NCBI GenBank assembly: GCA_013288575.1
Contig: JABDBO010000027.1
Location: forward strand, 1-13,978
Length of the DNA stretch: 13,978 nucleotides
Source of the DNA: Alphaproteobacteria bacterium
GTDB lineage: Bacteria > Pseudomonadota > Alphaproteobacteria > Rickettsiales > 21-14-0-20-44-7
Reading direction: 5' to 3'
Notes under the pieces: model-generated
What the model saw: the letters and a program-made list of their open reading frames with translations, nothing else
Databases searched by the model: none
What the model was told of the DNA's origin: nothing
Position numbers and translations under genes: made by a program
Shown: positions 1 to 5,770 of the stretch, one piece after another
Layout of the letters: each line of letters starts with the position of its first letter
Position numbering within the stretch: the stretch's first letter is position 1

Positions 1-50
1 TAGCAGGAATAAGGTTGATGTTCACCAAGAAGATTAAGGCAGCTAAATGA
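1..50 (+). CDS. C-terminal end of an upstream element gene (partial)
   Basis: A reading frame is open from the window edge (first full codon at base 3) and stops at TGA 48-50, encoding about 15 residues ending in a lysine-rich tail (FTKKIKAAK). The stop overlaps the ATG of the next gene in an ATGA configuration (47-50), the usual sign of translational coupling in an operon. The fragment is too short for family assignment; the overlap is the only argument that it is real. Confidence 0.4.
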   Translation, partial: AGIRLMFTKKIKAAK

Positions 51-691
51 ATGAACAGAAGAGACTTAAAACATTAATAAAGCTGCAAAAGCATTATCAA
101 AGCAATGCGCCTTTAACTGAAGAAGATAGAGAACGTCTGCATGATGTTACCTCTCAAATAGCAGAACTCAGTTGTATAAAAAGTCAGCCCAATGTGACAG
201 ACCAGTCCAAAGCGAGTAAGTTCTTTAAGATGGCTTTAATTGGATTCTTGGTTAGCCGCCCTCTATTGCTTTTAAACGTATATTCAAATCAACCAGCTGA
301 CATAAGAACTGCAATAAACATTATAGATCTTGGCACATCTATATTACTAGTTCTATCATTGGTATGGATAACTATAGTATATACCAGTAAGAACTCAGGT
401 AAGGCTGCCAGTCTAAAGATACATGTATTGAATAAACCTTATGGGTTCTCCATAAAGCTAGGCTTAAGCTTAATTGTATTGGCCTGTTTGTTTCCACCTA
501 GATTACTGGTTTATCCTAATGGCTATACATACGAGATACAGCCTAGGTTTCAGTTTATTATTGATAGTACTTCTCAGTATTCGAATATTGGAAGGCTCTC
601 AATAGATTATAACCTTCTCATACTGGAAATATTTGTATTGTTACTGGCCTTTATAGTTGCACCTTATTTGATTAGAAGATTAGGTAAATAA
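47..691 (+). CDS. Hypothetical four-helix membrane protein of the integrated element
   Basis: I do not recognise this 214-aa protein. Residues 1-60 are hydrophilic, charged and probably helical and cytoplasmic. Four hydrophobic segments follow, at about 62-79, 94-113, 134-156 and 188-208, and the protein ends in a basic tail (LIRRLGK), so it is probably an inner-membrane protein. A stretch of about 30 residues between the third and fourth segments (TYEIQPRFQF region) may be exposed on the other face. The ATG at 47 is preceded by an AAGG Shine-Dalgarno at 36-39 and overlaps the stop of the upstream frame. It converges on the polymerase gene. Membrane cargo of small integrative elements can act in defence, exclusion or lysis, but nothing in the sequence selects one role. 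Confidence 0.75.
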   Translation: MNEQKRLKTLIKLQKHYQSNAPLTEEDRERLHDVTSQIAELSCIKSQPNVTDQSKASKFFKMALIGFLVSRPLLLLNVYSNQPADIRTAINIIDLGTSILLVLSLVWITIVYTSKNSGKAASLKIHVLNKPYGFSIKLGLSLIVLACLFPPRLLVYPNGYTYEIQPRFQFIIDSTSQYSNIGRLSIDYNLLILEIFVLLLAFIVAPYLIRRLGK

Positions 692-797
692 CATTCAGTT
701 ATCATATCTATTGTTAGATAGGTTATTACTCCCATTATTGTTATAAACTTCTAACCGACACTAGTAAGGGAGGAAACTGGCAGTAAAACTCTAGTTC

Positions 798-817
798 TAC
801 AGTGTAAACATACTGTA
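798..817. repeat. Small inverted repeat in the convergent gap
   Basis: TACAGT (798-803) and ACTGTA (812-817) form a perfect 6-bp inverted repeat with an 8-base spacer, between the convergent membrane-protein and polymerase genes (gap 692-861). It could be an operator or a weak bidirectional terminator. There is no T-run, so the terminator reading is poorly supported. Nothing else convincing is seen in this gap. Confidence 0.25.
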
Positions 818-861
818 AGCATAGAGAAAGCATACCAACATCCTACCCTTACCTATCTGCT

Positions 862-2217
862 TTAATCAGTAGTCACAGAAGTTGTAGTATTGATTGATGG
901 ACTCCTATCCCGCAGATATCTAACCATGTTGGCAGCATTTGTCCTATCACCTACGCCCTTAATCTTAGCTTTATAGCCTGTCTGCCTATGATAAGCTTTT
1001 CGCATAACCGCTGTAAGTTGGTCTGCATACTGAGATTGAACTATAAAGCTATCGTGTATGGGAAGGCATGTTATATCTCTCTCAGCAAGCTGCAACATTA
1101 TGTCATTTGCAATAATTGAGTCATGGTACATAAGTTCTAGCCCTGCTCCGCTATAAAATCTCTCAGCTATAGCTAAATGCTTCATTCTAATAGCTTGCTC
1201 TAGGTCTTCTATACTTTTGCCTTCCGGCAGAGCAATCTTATTTCTATTGGCTTTAAGTGCCTTAAGCCTATCAACAGAGTTCAGCATGATATTGAAAAGG
1301 GTTTTAGCTGATTCTCTATATTCTTCACCATAACCTTCAATAACATAGCAATCCCCACCTGGTGTCTCAATTCCGGTTGTATGGTACAATAAGCGTGGGT
1401 GACACTCAGAGTAATCAATTTCTATGGTTGGCCTCTCATCTATCGTTATATCCTCTCTATAGTCCTTAGGAATCTGTTGCCACCAGCCTCCATAAAGTCT
1501 GCCGCCTTGGTCAAAAGTAGAATTGTTGAACACTCGATATAAAAGGCGGCGGCTAAAATCTAGGCATCTAGGTTCATCAGTATTAGACATTCTCTGAATA
1601 AATGCTTCGGTTTGTTCCTCATTAAGAACAAGCTTAATATCAGAAGACCTGATACGCTCATTAAATACACGCAAGCTATTTGCCATGTTCTCAACAGACT
1701 CAGAAACTTCATAATTAATCATATTCCGTTTGTTATCTTTTAATATGATTAGAGGCCTTGAACTGAAATCTAATCGGATATTCTCTATTCCGAAATTGTA
1801 ACTAGCAACAAACTCTCTGAATTTCTCAGTTATACTCAATCTAGTATTCCTTCCAATACCTGTCTTATTATCATAAAAACCTTTGTTAACTGATATATAA
1901 TCAAGTCTTTCTAGCCCTTCTACAAGGCCTCTTAGGATTTTGTGGGTAATATTATTTGGTTTATATATACTCGGTCTGTAAGCATTAGAGTTGAGCGGTA
2001 TAGCAAGGTACTTGCTGTTAAGCCTGAAACATTGGGGCAATAGATTTGCTAGCAAGACCTCTAATGTATGCTCGGCTCTAATTTGCTCAGCAAAAGTCCA
2101 AGCTCTTTTTCGGTCAAGGATTGATACAATTTGATGGTACAAATTTATTGTGGCTGGCCTGCTATTAGTAAGTTTTCTGTATAAGTCAAAGGTAACGCTA
2201 TTTTCTAGTTCATTCAT
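862..2217 (-). CDS. TV-Pol-like superfamily A polymerase (predicted replicative primase-polymerase of the element)
   Basis: This 451-aa protein carries the three palm motifs of the superfamily A DNA polymerase / T7-like RNA polymerase fold. Motif A is IEIDYSECHPRLLY (Asp268, His273). A basic O-helix-like segment is RESAKTLFNIMLNS (Arg301, Lys305). Motif C is LPIHDSFIV (His388, Asp389), in which HDSF matches T7-type RNA polymerases, while DYS in motif A matches DNA polymerase I. A GGRLYGGWWQQIP segment (238-250) precedes motif A. Residues about 88-136 resemble a winged helix (ILRGLVEGLERLDYISV then GRNTRLSITEKF) as in replication initiators. No 3'-5' exonuclease domain is visible. This architecture fits the TV-Pol family described from mobile elements and the Sputnik virophage. 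The likely role is priming and/or copying of the excised element. An AAGAGGAA ribosome site lies 9 bases upstream of the ATG. It is the last gene of the leftward cluster. Confidence 0.72.
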   Translation of the reverse strand: MNELENSVTFDLYRKLTNSRPATINLYHQIVSILDRKRAWTFAEQIRAEHTLEVLLANLLPQCFRLNSKYLAIPLNSNAYRPSIYKPNNITHKILRGLVEGLERLDYISVNKGFYDNKTGIGRNTRLSITEKFREFVASYNFGIENIRLDFSSRPLIILKDNKRNMINYEVSESVENMANSLRVFNERIRSSDIKLVLNEEQTEAFIQRMSNTDEPRCLDFSRRLLYRVFNNSTFDQGGRLYGGWWQQIPKDYREDITIDERPTIEIDYSECHPRLLYHTTGIETPGGDCYVIEGYGEEYRESAKTLFNIMLNSVDRLKALKANRNKIALPEGKSIEDLEQAIRMKHLAIAERFYSGAGLELMYHDSIIANDIMLQLAERDITCLPIHDSFIVQSQYADQLTAVMRKAYHRQTGYKAKIKGVGDRTNAANMVRYLRDRSPSINTTTSVTTD

Positions 2218-2249
2218 AATATGTAATTCCTCTTATAATTAAATGTGAA

Positions 2250-2301
2250 GAGAGTCCTACGAGCGGGTATGGTTAACCCGCCGCCTTATGTAAGGACGCT
2301 C
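2250..2301. other. Long imperfect hairpin upstream of the polymerase gene
   Basis: The inner stem pairs GCGGGT (2263-2268) with ACCCGC (2276-2281) around a 7-base loop. The outer stem pairs GTCCT (2254-2258) with AGGAC (2293-2297), extended by AC/GT on the inside and GAG/CTC on the outside, with one bulged base and one mismatch. It sits between the AlpA-like stop and the polymerase start, its edge about 33 bases before the polymerase ATG on the transcribed (minus) strand, and is GC-rich against an AT-rich background. It could be a leader structure, attenuator, antisense target or part of an origin. There is no adjoining T-run for a simple terminator. Confidence 0.6.
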
Positions 2302-2340
2302 CGAAATGGTCTTAAATTGTTATTAAAGGGCTATTGCTTG

Positions 2341-2529
2341 TTAGGCGGTGCAGCCTACTTGTTTTCGTGAGAGAAAGTCTGTGAGATCAGACATCTTATA
2401 TCTTACGCATCGGCCTATCTTATAATAAGGTAGCTTATACCTCTTGTTACTTCGCCAGCAATCCAAAGTAGCTTTTGATATGTTTAAAAACGTCGCCGTT
2501 TGATCTACGGATAGTAATTCCGTCGCCAT
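2341..2529 (-). CDS. AlpA/excisionase-like helix-turn-helix protein
   Basis: A 62-aa protein of the AlpA / MerR-like HTH_17 type. It begins MATELLSVDQTATFLNISKA, with the recognition helix around TLDCWRSNK, a typical wing PYYKIGRCVRYKMSDL, and a final helix DFLSRKQ. In P4-like elements such proteins act as transcription activators of integrase or as excision directionality factors, so it probably helps switch the element between integrated and excised states. The frame stays open to 2682, but the start at 2529 is chosen because AGAGGA lies 6 bases upstream, the family begins here, and the longer form would overlap its own promoter and the preceding gene. It has a strong promoter (2588-2616) and a palindromic operator, suggesting autoregulation. 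Confidence 0.85.
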   Translation of the reverse strand: MATELLSVDQTATFLNISKATLDCWRSNKRYKLPYYKIGRCVRYKMSDLTDFLSRKQVGCTA

Positions 2530-2560
2530 ATTATGTCCTCTTTTATGTGGGTTAATTATA

Positions 2561-2616
2561 AGGAATATGATTACTCCTTGCATTCCTATTATAATATAAA
2601 TAAACGAAATATACAA
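2561..2616 (-). promoter_or_regulatory. Promoter and palindromic operator of the AlpA-like gene
   Basis: On the minus strand, a -35 box TTGTAT (2616-2611), 17 bases, and a perfect -10 box TATAAT (2593-2588) predict transcription from about 2581. AGGAAT (2561-2566) and ATTCCT (2582-2587) form an inverted repeat overlapping the start site, flanked by further complementary bases. This is a plausible operator for the AlpA-like protein or another repressor. A smaller hairpin, ACAAGG/CCTTGT (2613-2618/2625-2630), sits over the -35 side just after the upstream gene's stop. Confidence 0.6.
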
Positions 2617-2633
2617 GGACAACCCCTTGTTAT

Positions 2634-3512
2634 TTAATGTCTTTCTCCGAGTAGACAGACATTTATTCCTCTTGACAGGCATTTGCTAAAATGTGTGGCA
2701 AGTGTTTTACAAGGAGAAAAAACTGATATGCTGGTTTTATCAATGTAATTACGTAAAACACTCTTATCAACGCTCGCTAACTTCATATCACTCAAGTACT
2801 TTTGCTTTCTAACGGAATATGCTCGAAAGGAAATCCGCTTATCCTCCTTAAAATAATCCCAGAATATGTTTGTGGCTGCCTCTGTGTAATTAGCATTAAC
2901 AGGATCAGAGTAAATCCTTCTGAATTCAATACATGCATCACGGATAGCTTCATCAGTTTTATGGTGTCTAGCTGCCTTTGCTGCCGCCAATCTCTTTTGG
3001 TCGTACATGCTAAATACTTTGAATATAGCGTCAGTCTTCTTTAATTCGCCCGCATCCATTCTTGTAAATAATCTGTAGGCCAACTCAAATTTGGCTATAT
3101 CCAGCGAAGCATTCTCCATATGCTTTATATCGTTATTATTCTCGGCTTCTTTCAGCTTGGTGATTTTATACAATATACAAGCAGCTGTTAAATCGCTTTT
3201 GCTATACTGCACACCCAGATTATCTAGAAGATAGCTCTCATCAAAGTTCATAATGAGATCAATCCAAGGATGGAAACCTAGTGTTTCTACTATCTTGCTC
3301 TTGAGACCTTGCTTTATGGATTCGTAATTCTGCTTATCAATATGAGTTGTCTCAAACCTTTTTAATAAAGAAGCAACTTTTACAATTAATTCAGGATCAT
3401 GAAGTTTAAATCTTGCCAAACATTCGATACCTAAATCTTTTATATAAGCCGACTTTACATTTAACATTGTCCGATCAAGATGTGCTGAATTAGTTCTTTT
3501 TGCTTTAGCCAT
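2634..3512 (-). CDS. Hypothetical protein between integrase and AlpA-like gene
   Basis: I do not recognise this 292-aa protein. It is largely alpha-helical and rich in Lys, Ala and Asp, with a basic N-terminus (MAKAKRTN) and no signal peptide or membrane segment. The central part has charged helices (KITKLKEAENNNDIKH; AAAKAARHHKTDEAIRDACIEFRR). The segment YTEAATNIFWDYFKEDKRIS then AYSVRKQKYLSDM resembles a helical nucleic-acid-binding fold, but no named motif is visible. The start at 3512 is chosen because it lies 10 bases after the integrase stop; an earlier in-frame ATG at 3566 would overlap the integrase by 44 bases. Its place in the int cluster suggests a role in element maintenance or regulation, but this is inference. 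Confidence 0.75.
   Translation of the reverse strand: MAKAKRTNSAHLDRTMLNVKSAYIKDLGIECLARFKLHDPELIVKVASLLKRFETTHIDKQNYESIKQGLKSKIVETLGFHPWIDLIMNFDESYLLDNLGVQYSKSDLTAACILYKITKLKEAENNNDIKHMENASLDIAKFELAYRLFTRMDAGELKKTDAIFKVFSMYDQKRLAAAKAARHHKTDEAIRDACIEFRRIYSDPVNANYTEAATNIFWDYFKEDKRISFRAYSVRKQKYLSDMKLASVDKSVLRNYIDKTSISVFSPCKTLATHFSKCLSRGINVCLLGERH
2701..2762. repeat. 10-bp perfect inverted repeat inside the 3' end of the 292-aa gene
   Basis: AGTGTTTTAC (2701-2710) and GTAAAACACT (2753-2762) are perfect inverted copies separated by 42 bases, within coding sequence about 100-160 bases upstream of the AlpA-like promoter. They could be paired binding sites for an element-encoded DNA-binding protein, or chance. 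Confidence 0.35.
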
Positions 3513-3522
3513 TTGCTTTACT

Positions 3523-4698
3523 CTACTTCTGACCAGCCGCTTGCACCATAGCCTTAGTAACTTCATCTATAGAACTCGCAACCGGGTCAATTGATAATCT
3601 TGTATATGGTTCTGTAGAACGAATTGAACCATGACCTAATGCTTTACTGATAATATAGCTGCTTGCCCCTGACCTACCTAACCAGCTTCCAAGCGTCCTT
3701 CGCAAATCATGTAATCTAAGATTGCTTAGCCCGGCCTTTTCAAGGACTCTTTTCCATGCTTTCTTCGGGTCAGCCAAATGACCGGCTTTGCCAACACCCG
3801 GAAATACAAACGCGCAATCTTTCGGGTTATGCTTTTTCCGATGCTTTAATAACTTCAATACTGTTTCAGATAATGGAATCTGCATTGTATCGCCGCTCTT
3901 GGATTTTACGTCAGGAATTCTCCAATACGGCTGCTTAGCGTCAAGGTTAATTTCATCCCAGCTCATGGAGAGGACGTTAGACTTTCTTGCCCCAGTAAAA
4001 AGTGACATGAATATATAATCTCTAGCTATCTCATTCGGTTCGTTTGCTAAAGCTTTAAAGAATTCAGGCATTTCGTCAGGTAAGAGGTATCTATCTCTAG
4101 AACTTACTTCAAACTTCTTGACCCGCTTAACAGGATTCTCACCCTCAAACAAATCCATTTGCCTAGCTTGCTCAAACATTGATGAAACTAAATCCAAAAC
4201 CCTGTTAGCTGCTGGCTTTGCTCTCTCACCTAACCTTAAATGAAAGTTCCTGATTTTCTCAGATGTAATTTCAGATATCTTTGTGTTGCCAAACTTGGCT
4301 TTCAAATGGCAGTTATACATGCTCACATCATTCTTGAATGACTTCTTATGTATTTTGGAGTGCTTCTCCATAAAGATATCAAACAACTGGCCGAATGTTA
4401 TCTGTTGGCGCAATTGCCTTTTGGTATCGTTTGGGTCAATGCCTTGTGCTATCTCACCCAATTTAGTTTGGGCTAATCTACGAGCATTATCTACAGTCGT
4501 ATCTGGGAAAGCACCGAGTTTTATCCGGCTTGGCTTGCTGCCTATGCGTTTATATACATAGAAAGTCTTCTTACCCGATTTGAATACTGCTACCTCCAGT
4601 GAGGTAATCTCATCATCTTTATATAACTCCCTGTCTCTATCAGTAGGAATAGGCAATCTCTCAATTGCTGCTTTGGTAAAATGTATCCGCGTTGCCAT
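3523..4698 (-). CDS. int: Tyrosine recombinase, P4-type integrase
   Basis: A 391-aa site-specific recombinase of the usual length for P4-type integrases. Residues 1-90 form the DUF4102 arm-binding domain (KDDEITSLEVAVFKSGKKTFYVYKR region, then LGAFPDTTVDNAR). A SAM-like core-binding domain spans about 100-190. The catalytic domain shows Arg238 (LFTGARKSN), a candidate Lys265 (DVKSKSG), His330 and Arg333 (LRLHDLRRT), His356 (ALGHGSI) and the nucleophile Tyr365 (EPYTRL), so all catalytic residues appear present. AGGA lies 8 bases before the ATG. It sits beside the tRNA-Val attachment site and reads away from it, so it would catalyse integration and excision there. Its promoter overlaps a GTTC-N7-GTTC box, suggesting LexA control. 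Confidence 0.95.
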   Translation of the reverse strand: MATRIHFTKAAIERLPIPTDRDRELYKDDEITSLEVAVFKSGKKTFYVYKRIGSKPSRIKLGAFPDTTVDNARRLAQTKLGEIAQGIDPNDTKRQLRQQITFGQLFDIFMEKHSKIHKKSFKNDVSMYNCHLKAKFGNTKISEITSEKIRNFHLRLGERAKPAANRVLDLVSSMFEQARQMDLFEGENPVKRVKKFEVSSRDRYLLPDEMPEFFKALANEPNEIARDYIFMSLFTGARKSNVLSMSWDEINLDAKQPYWRIPDVKSKSGDTMQIPLSETVLKLLKHRKKHNPKDCAFVFPGVGKAGHLADPKKAWKRVLEKAGLSNLRLHDLRRTLGSWLGRSGASSYIISKALGHGSIRSTEPYTRLSIDPVASSIDEVTKAMVQAAGQK

Positions 4699-4710
4699 AA
4701 CAATATCCTC

Positions 4711-4750
4711 GTTCTACGTATGTTCTACACTAAAGCGATAAAATTGGCAA
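4711..4750 (-). promoter_or_regulatory. Integrase promoter overlapped by a LexA (SOS) box
   Basis: On the minus strand, -35 TTGCCA (4750-4745), a 17-base spacer and -10 TAGAAC (4727-4722) predict transcription from about 4715, just ahead of the integrase ATG at 4698. GTTC (4711-4714), seven bases, and GTTC (4722-4725) match exactly the direct-repeat SOS box known for alphaproteobacterial LexA. It covers the -10 box and the start point, the right position for repression. It is the only GTTC-N7-GTTC that I found in the window. Confidence 0.7.
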
Positions 4751-4843
4751 ATACTAAATAATCTGATATAAGTCTGAAATGCTTGCAATCATTAACAGAC
4801 AAGGGTTAGAAGAGAGTGGTGTAATTTGGCATAAACCTAGCCC

Positions 4844-4894
4844 ATCTCGTTTACACCGAGAGGGTCTGGGGTTCGAGTCCCTAACCGCCCACCA
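4844..4894 (+). repeat. Attachment site: 3' half of tRNA-Val(TAC)
   Basis: From the anticodon arm onward the sequence is a perfect tRNA 3' half. The anticodon stem is TCTCG/CGAGA (4845-4849/4857-4861), the loop TTTACAC carries anticodon TAC (4852-4854), the variable loop is GGGTC, the T-arm has loop TTCGAGT, the acceptor strand is ACCGCCC (4884-4890), and discriminator A plus encoded CCA follow (4891-4894). The 5' half (acceptor GGGCGGT and D-arm) is absent: bases before 4844 do not pair with the acceptor strand. This is the footprint left when an element integrates in a tRNA gene and regenerates the full gene at the other end. The core sequence probably lies in the anticodon or T-arm. It is not a functional tRNA gene. 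Confidence 0.85.
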
Positions 4895-4980
4895 TCTCCT
4901 ATTTTATAGCCATTCAAAGACCTTGCCCGTTTTAAGAACAAGAAGTATATTGGAAACTACCTCATAACTTCGGATTAAAA

Positions 4981-5421
4981 ATGCAAAATCCTCCAAAACC
5001 ACTACATAAATATACAAAGCTCTCTGACTATATTAATGCGCTACCAACTGTAATGGACCGCGATGAAACAAATAATGCCATTACAGAATTGCTGAACCGC
5101 GCCGCCAGCGAAAAAGATGATCCTGTCGAAATGGCCGAGGCTTTGGTTGAAATGGTTCTGCATCTTTCAGATTCTTATTCATCTCTTGAAACTCCGTTAG
5201 AGATGCGGCTTCTTGCTTGGATAAAAAGTCATTGGCGAACAGAACCGCTCGATATTGTCGGCATGATGTGCACAATGCTGGCCGGCATACAATCAGCCGA
5301 AGCTGAAGCTTTTCTTGAAGAAAAACTCAAAGAAGAAAAAGGATCTCCTGCTGGAGAAATTTTACAGAGTATCATTACCAGTCGCAGTGAATCTCTTGAA
5401 CGGCGCCGAAAACGGGATTAA
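4981..5421 (+). CDS. Hypothetical helical protein, first gene outside the element
   Basis: A 146-aa acidic, mostly helical cytoplasmic protein that I do not recognise. It has repeated helix pairs (DETNNAITELLNRAASEKD, PVEMAEALVEMVLHL, PLEMRLLAWIKSHW, DIVGMMCTMLAGIQSAEAEA) suggestive of a small helical-repeat fold, and a strongly basic end (ERRRKRD). No signal or membrane segment is present. The ATG at 4981 has only a weak upstream GGA and no clear Shine-Dalgarno. It lies 86 bases beyond the tRNA-Val fragment, so it was probably downstream of the tRNA before insertion. A strong hairpin terminator follows it. Confidence 0.7.
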   Translation: MQNPPKPLHKYTKLSDYINALPTVMDRDETNNAITELLNRAASEKDDPVEMAEALVEMVLHLSDSYSSLETPLEMRLLAWIKSHWRTEPLDIVGMMCTMLAGIQSAEAEAFLEEKLKEEKGSPAGEILQSIITSRSESLERRRKRD

Positions 5422-5442
5422 ACCGCTGCAGCGCAAGCAATA

Positions 5443-5475
5443 AAGAAAAGGGCAGCTACCTGCTACCCTTTTCTT
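5443..5475. terminator. Bidirectional rho-independent terminator
   Basis: AAGAAAAGGGCAGC (5443-5456) pairs with GCTACCCTTTTCTT (5462-5475) with a single mismatch around the loop TACCT. The A-rich and T-rich ends give a U-tract in either direction. It lies between two convergent genes (ends 5421 and 5505) and probably serves both. Confidence 0.85.
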
Positions 5476-5504
5476 AAGCTTAAACTTTAACTAAAAATTC
5501 CCAA

Positions 5505-5741
5505 CTAATAAGCCAGACTACCGTAAAAGTTGCCACTGTGCTGCCATTCCGTATGCCATGAATTATCGCGGTCTCTCACAATAACACTTGCTGCATCACC
5601 ATCGCGTTTGGCAAGTTTTGCTGCCGCCACTGCTAATTTCACCGCCACTTCTTGTGTCTTATGCGGCCCATAATAATGGCCGTTGCATTCTATTTGCCAT
5701 TCACCGCGATGAAAAATTACGAAATATGTTACTTCCTGCAT
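5505..5741 (-). CDS. DUF2188-like small protein, divergent from the LexA-type repressor
   Basis: A 78-aa soluble protein. Its layout is a beta-rich opening (YFVIFHRGEWQIECNG), a turn and short helix (HKTQEVAVKLAVAAAKLAKRDG), then a second strand (ASVIVRDRDNSWHTEWQH). That order of strands, an Ala-rich helix and a V-x-V-R/H-x-R/K-D-x strand resembles the DUF2188 family of small proteins of unknown function. AGGAGA lies 6 bases before the ATG. Its promoter on the minus strand is TTGACA-N17-TAGAAC, with both boxes inside GTTC/GAAC palindromes, so it is probably repressed by the adjacent LexA-type protein and released on DNA damage. The family match is from pattern memory and is moderate. Confidence 0.75.
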   Translation of the reverse strand: MQEVTYFVIFHRGEWQIECNGHYYGPHKTQEVAVKLAVAAAKLAKRDGDAASVIVRDRDNSWHTEWQHSGNFYGSLAY

Positions 5742-5750
5742 AAATTCTCC

Positions 5751-5756
5751 TATAAT
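5751..5756 (+). promoter_or_regulatory. Possible -10 box for the LexA-type gene
   Basis: TATAAT at 5751-5756 lies 16 bases after a weak -35 candidate, TTACTT (5729-5734). Transcription would begin near 5763 and run through both palindromes before the start codon at 5842, allowing autoregulation. The -35 is poor, so this is tentative. Confidence 0.3.
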
Positions 5757-5770
5757 GTTGTTATGGAGAT

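Larger units (their letters stand above)
1..4894. mobile_element. Integrative element in tRNA-Val(TAC), right-hand part (left end outside window)
   Basis: The right boundary is a partial tRNA-Val copy at 4844-4894. Immediately inside it is a P4-type tyrosine integrase, followed by an unknown gene, an AlpA-like regulator and a TV-Pol-like polymerase, all on the minus strand. This integrase, AlpA and replication-protein order is typical of P4-like satellites and small integrative elements. By eye, the genes use more ATA, AGA and CTA codons than the housekeeping genes to the right. No structural phage, conjugation or mobilisation gene is visible. The second copy of the tRNA 3' half is not in the window, so the element continues left of base 1. 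An intact tRNA-Val gene should lie at that far end. Confidence 0.85.

Noticed and set aside
862..2217. Archaeo-eukaryotic primase or P4 alpha-type replication protein
   Set aside because: No AEP DxD motif, zinc finger or Walker A/B helicase motif is visible. The DYS...HDSF pattern fits superfamily A polymerases instead.
2341..2682. 113-aa version of the AlpA-like protein
   Set aside because: The extra 51 N-terminal residues would be encoded by the promoter and operator region and overlap the upstream gene. A good ribosome site and the family start point support 2529.
4815..4894. Complete tRNA gene
   Set aside because: Only the part from the anticodon arm to CCA is present. The bases before 4844 (including a D-arm-like GGTGTAATTTGGCA) provide no acceptor strand matching ACCGCCC, so this is an attachment-site remnant.
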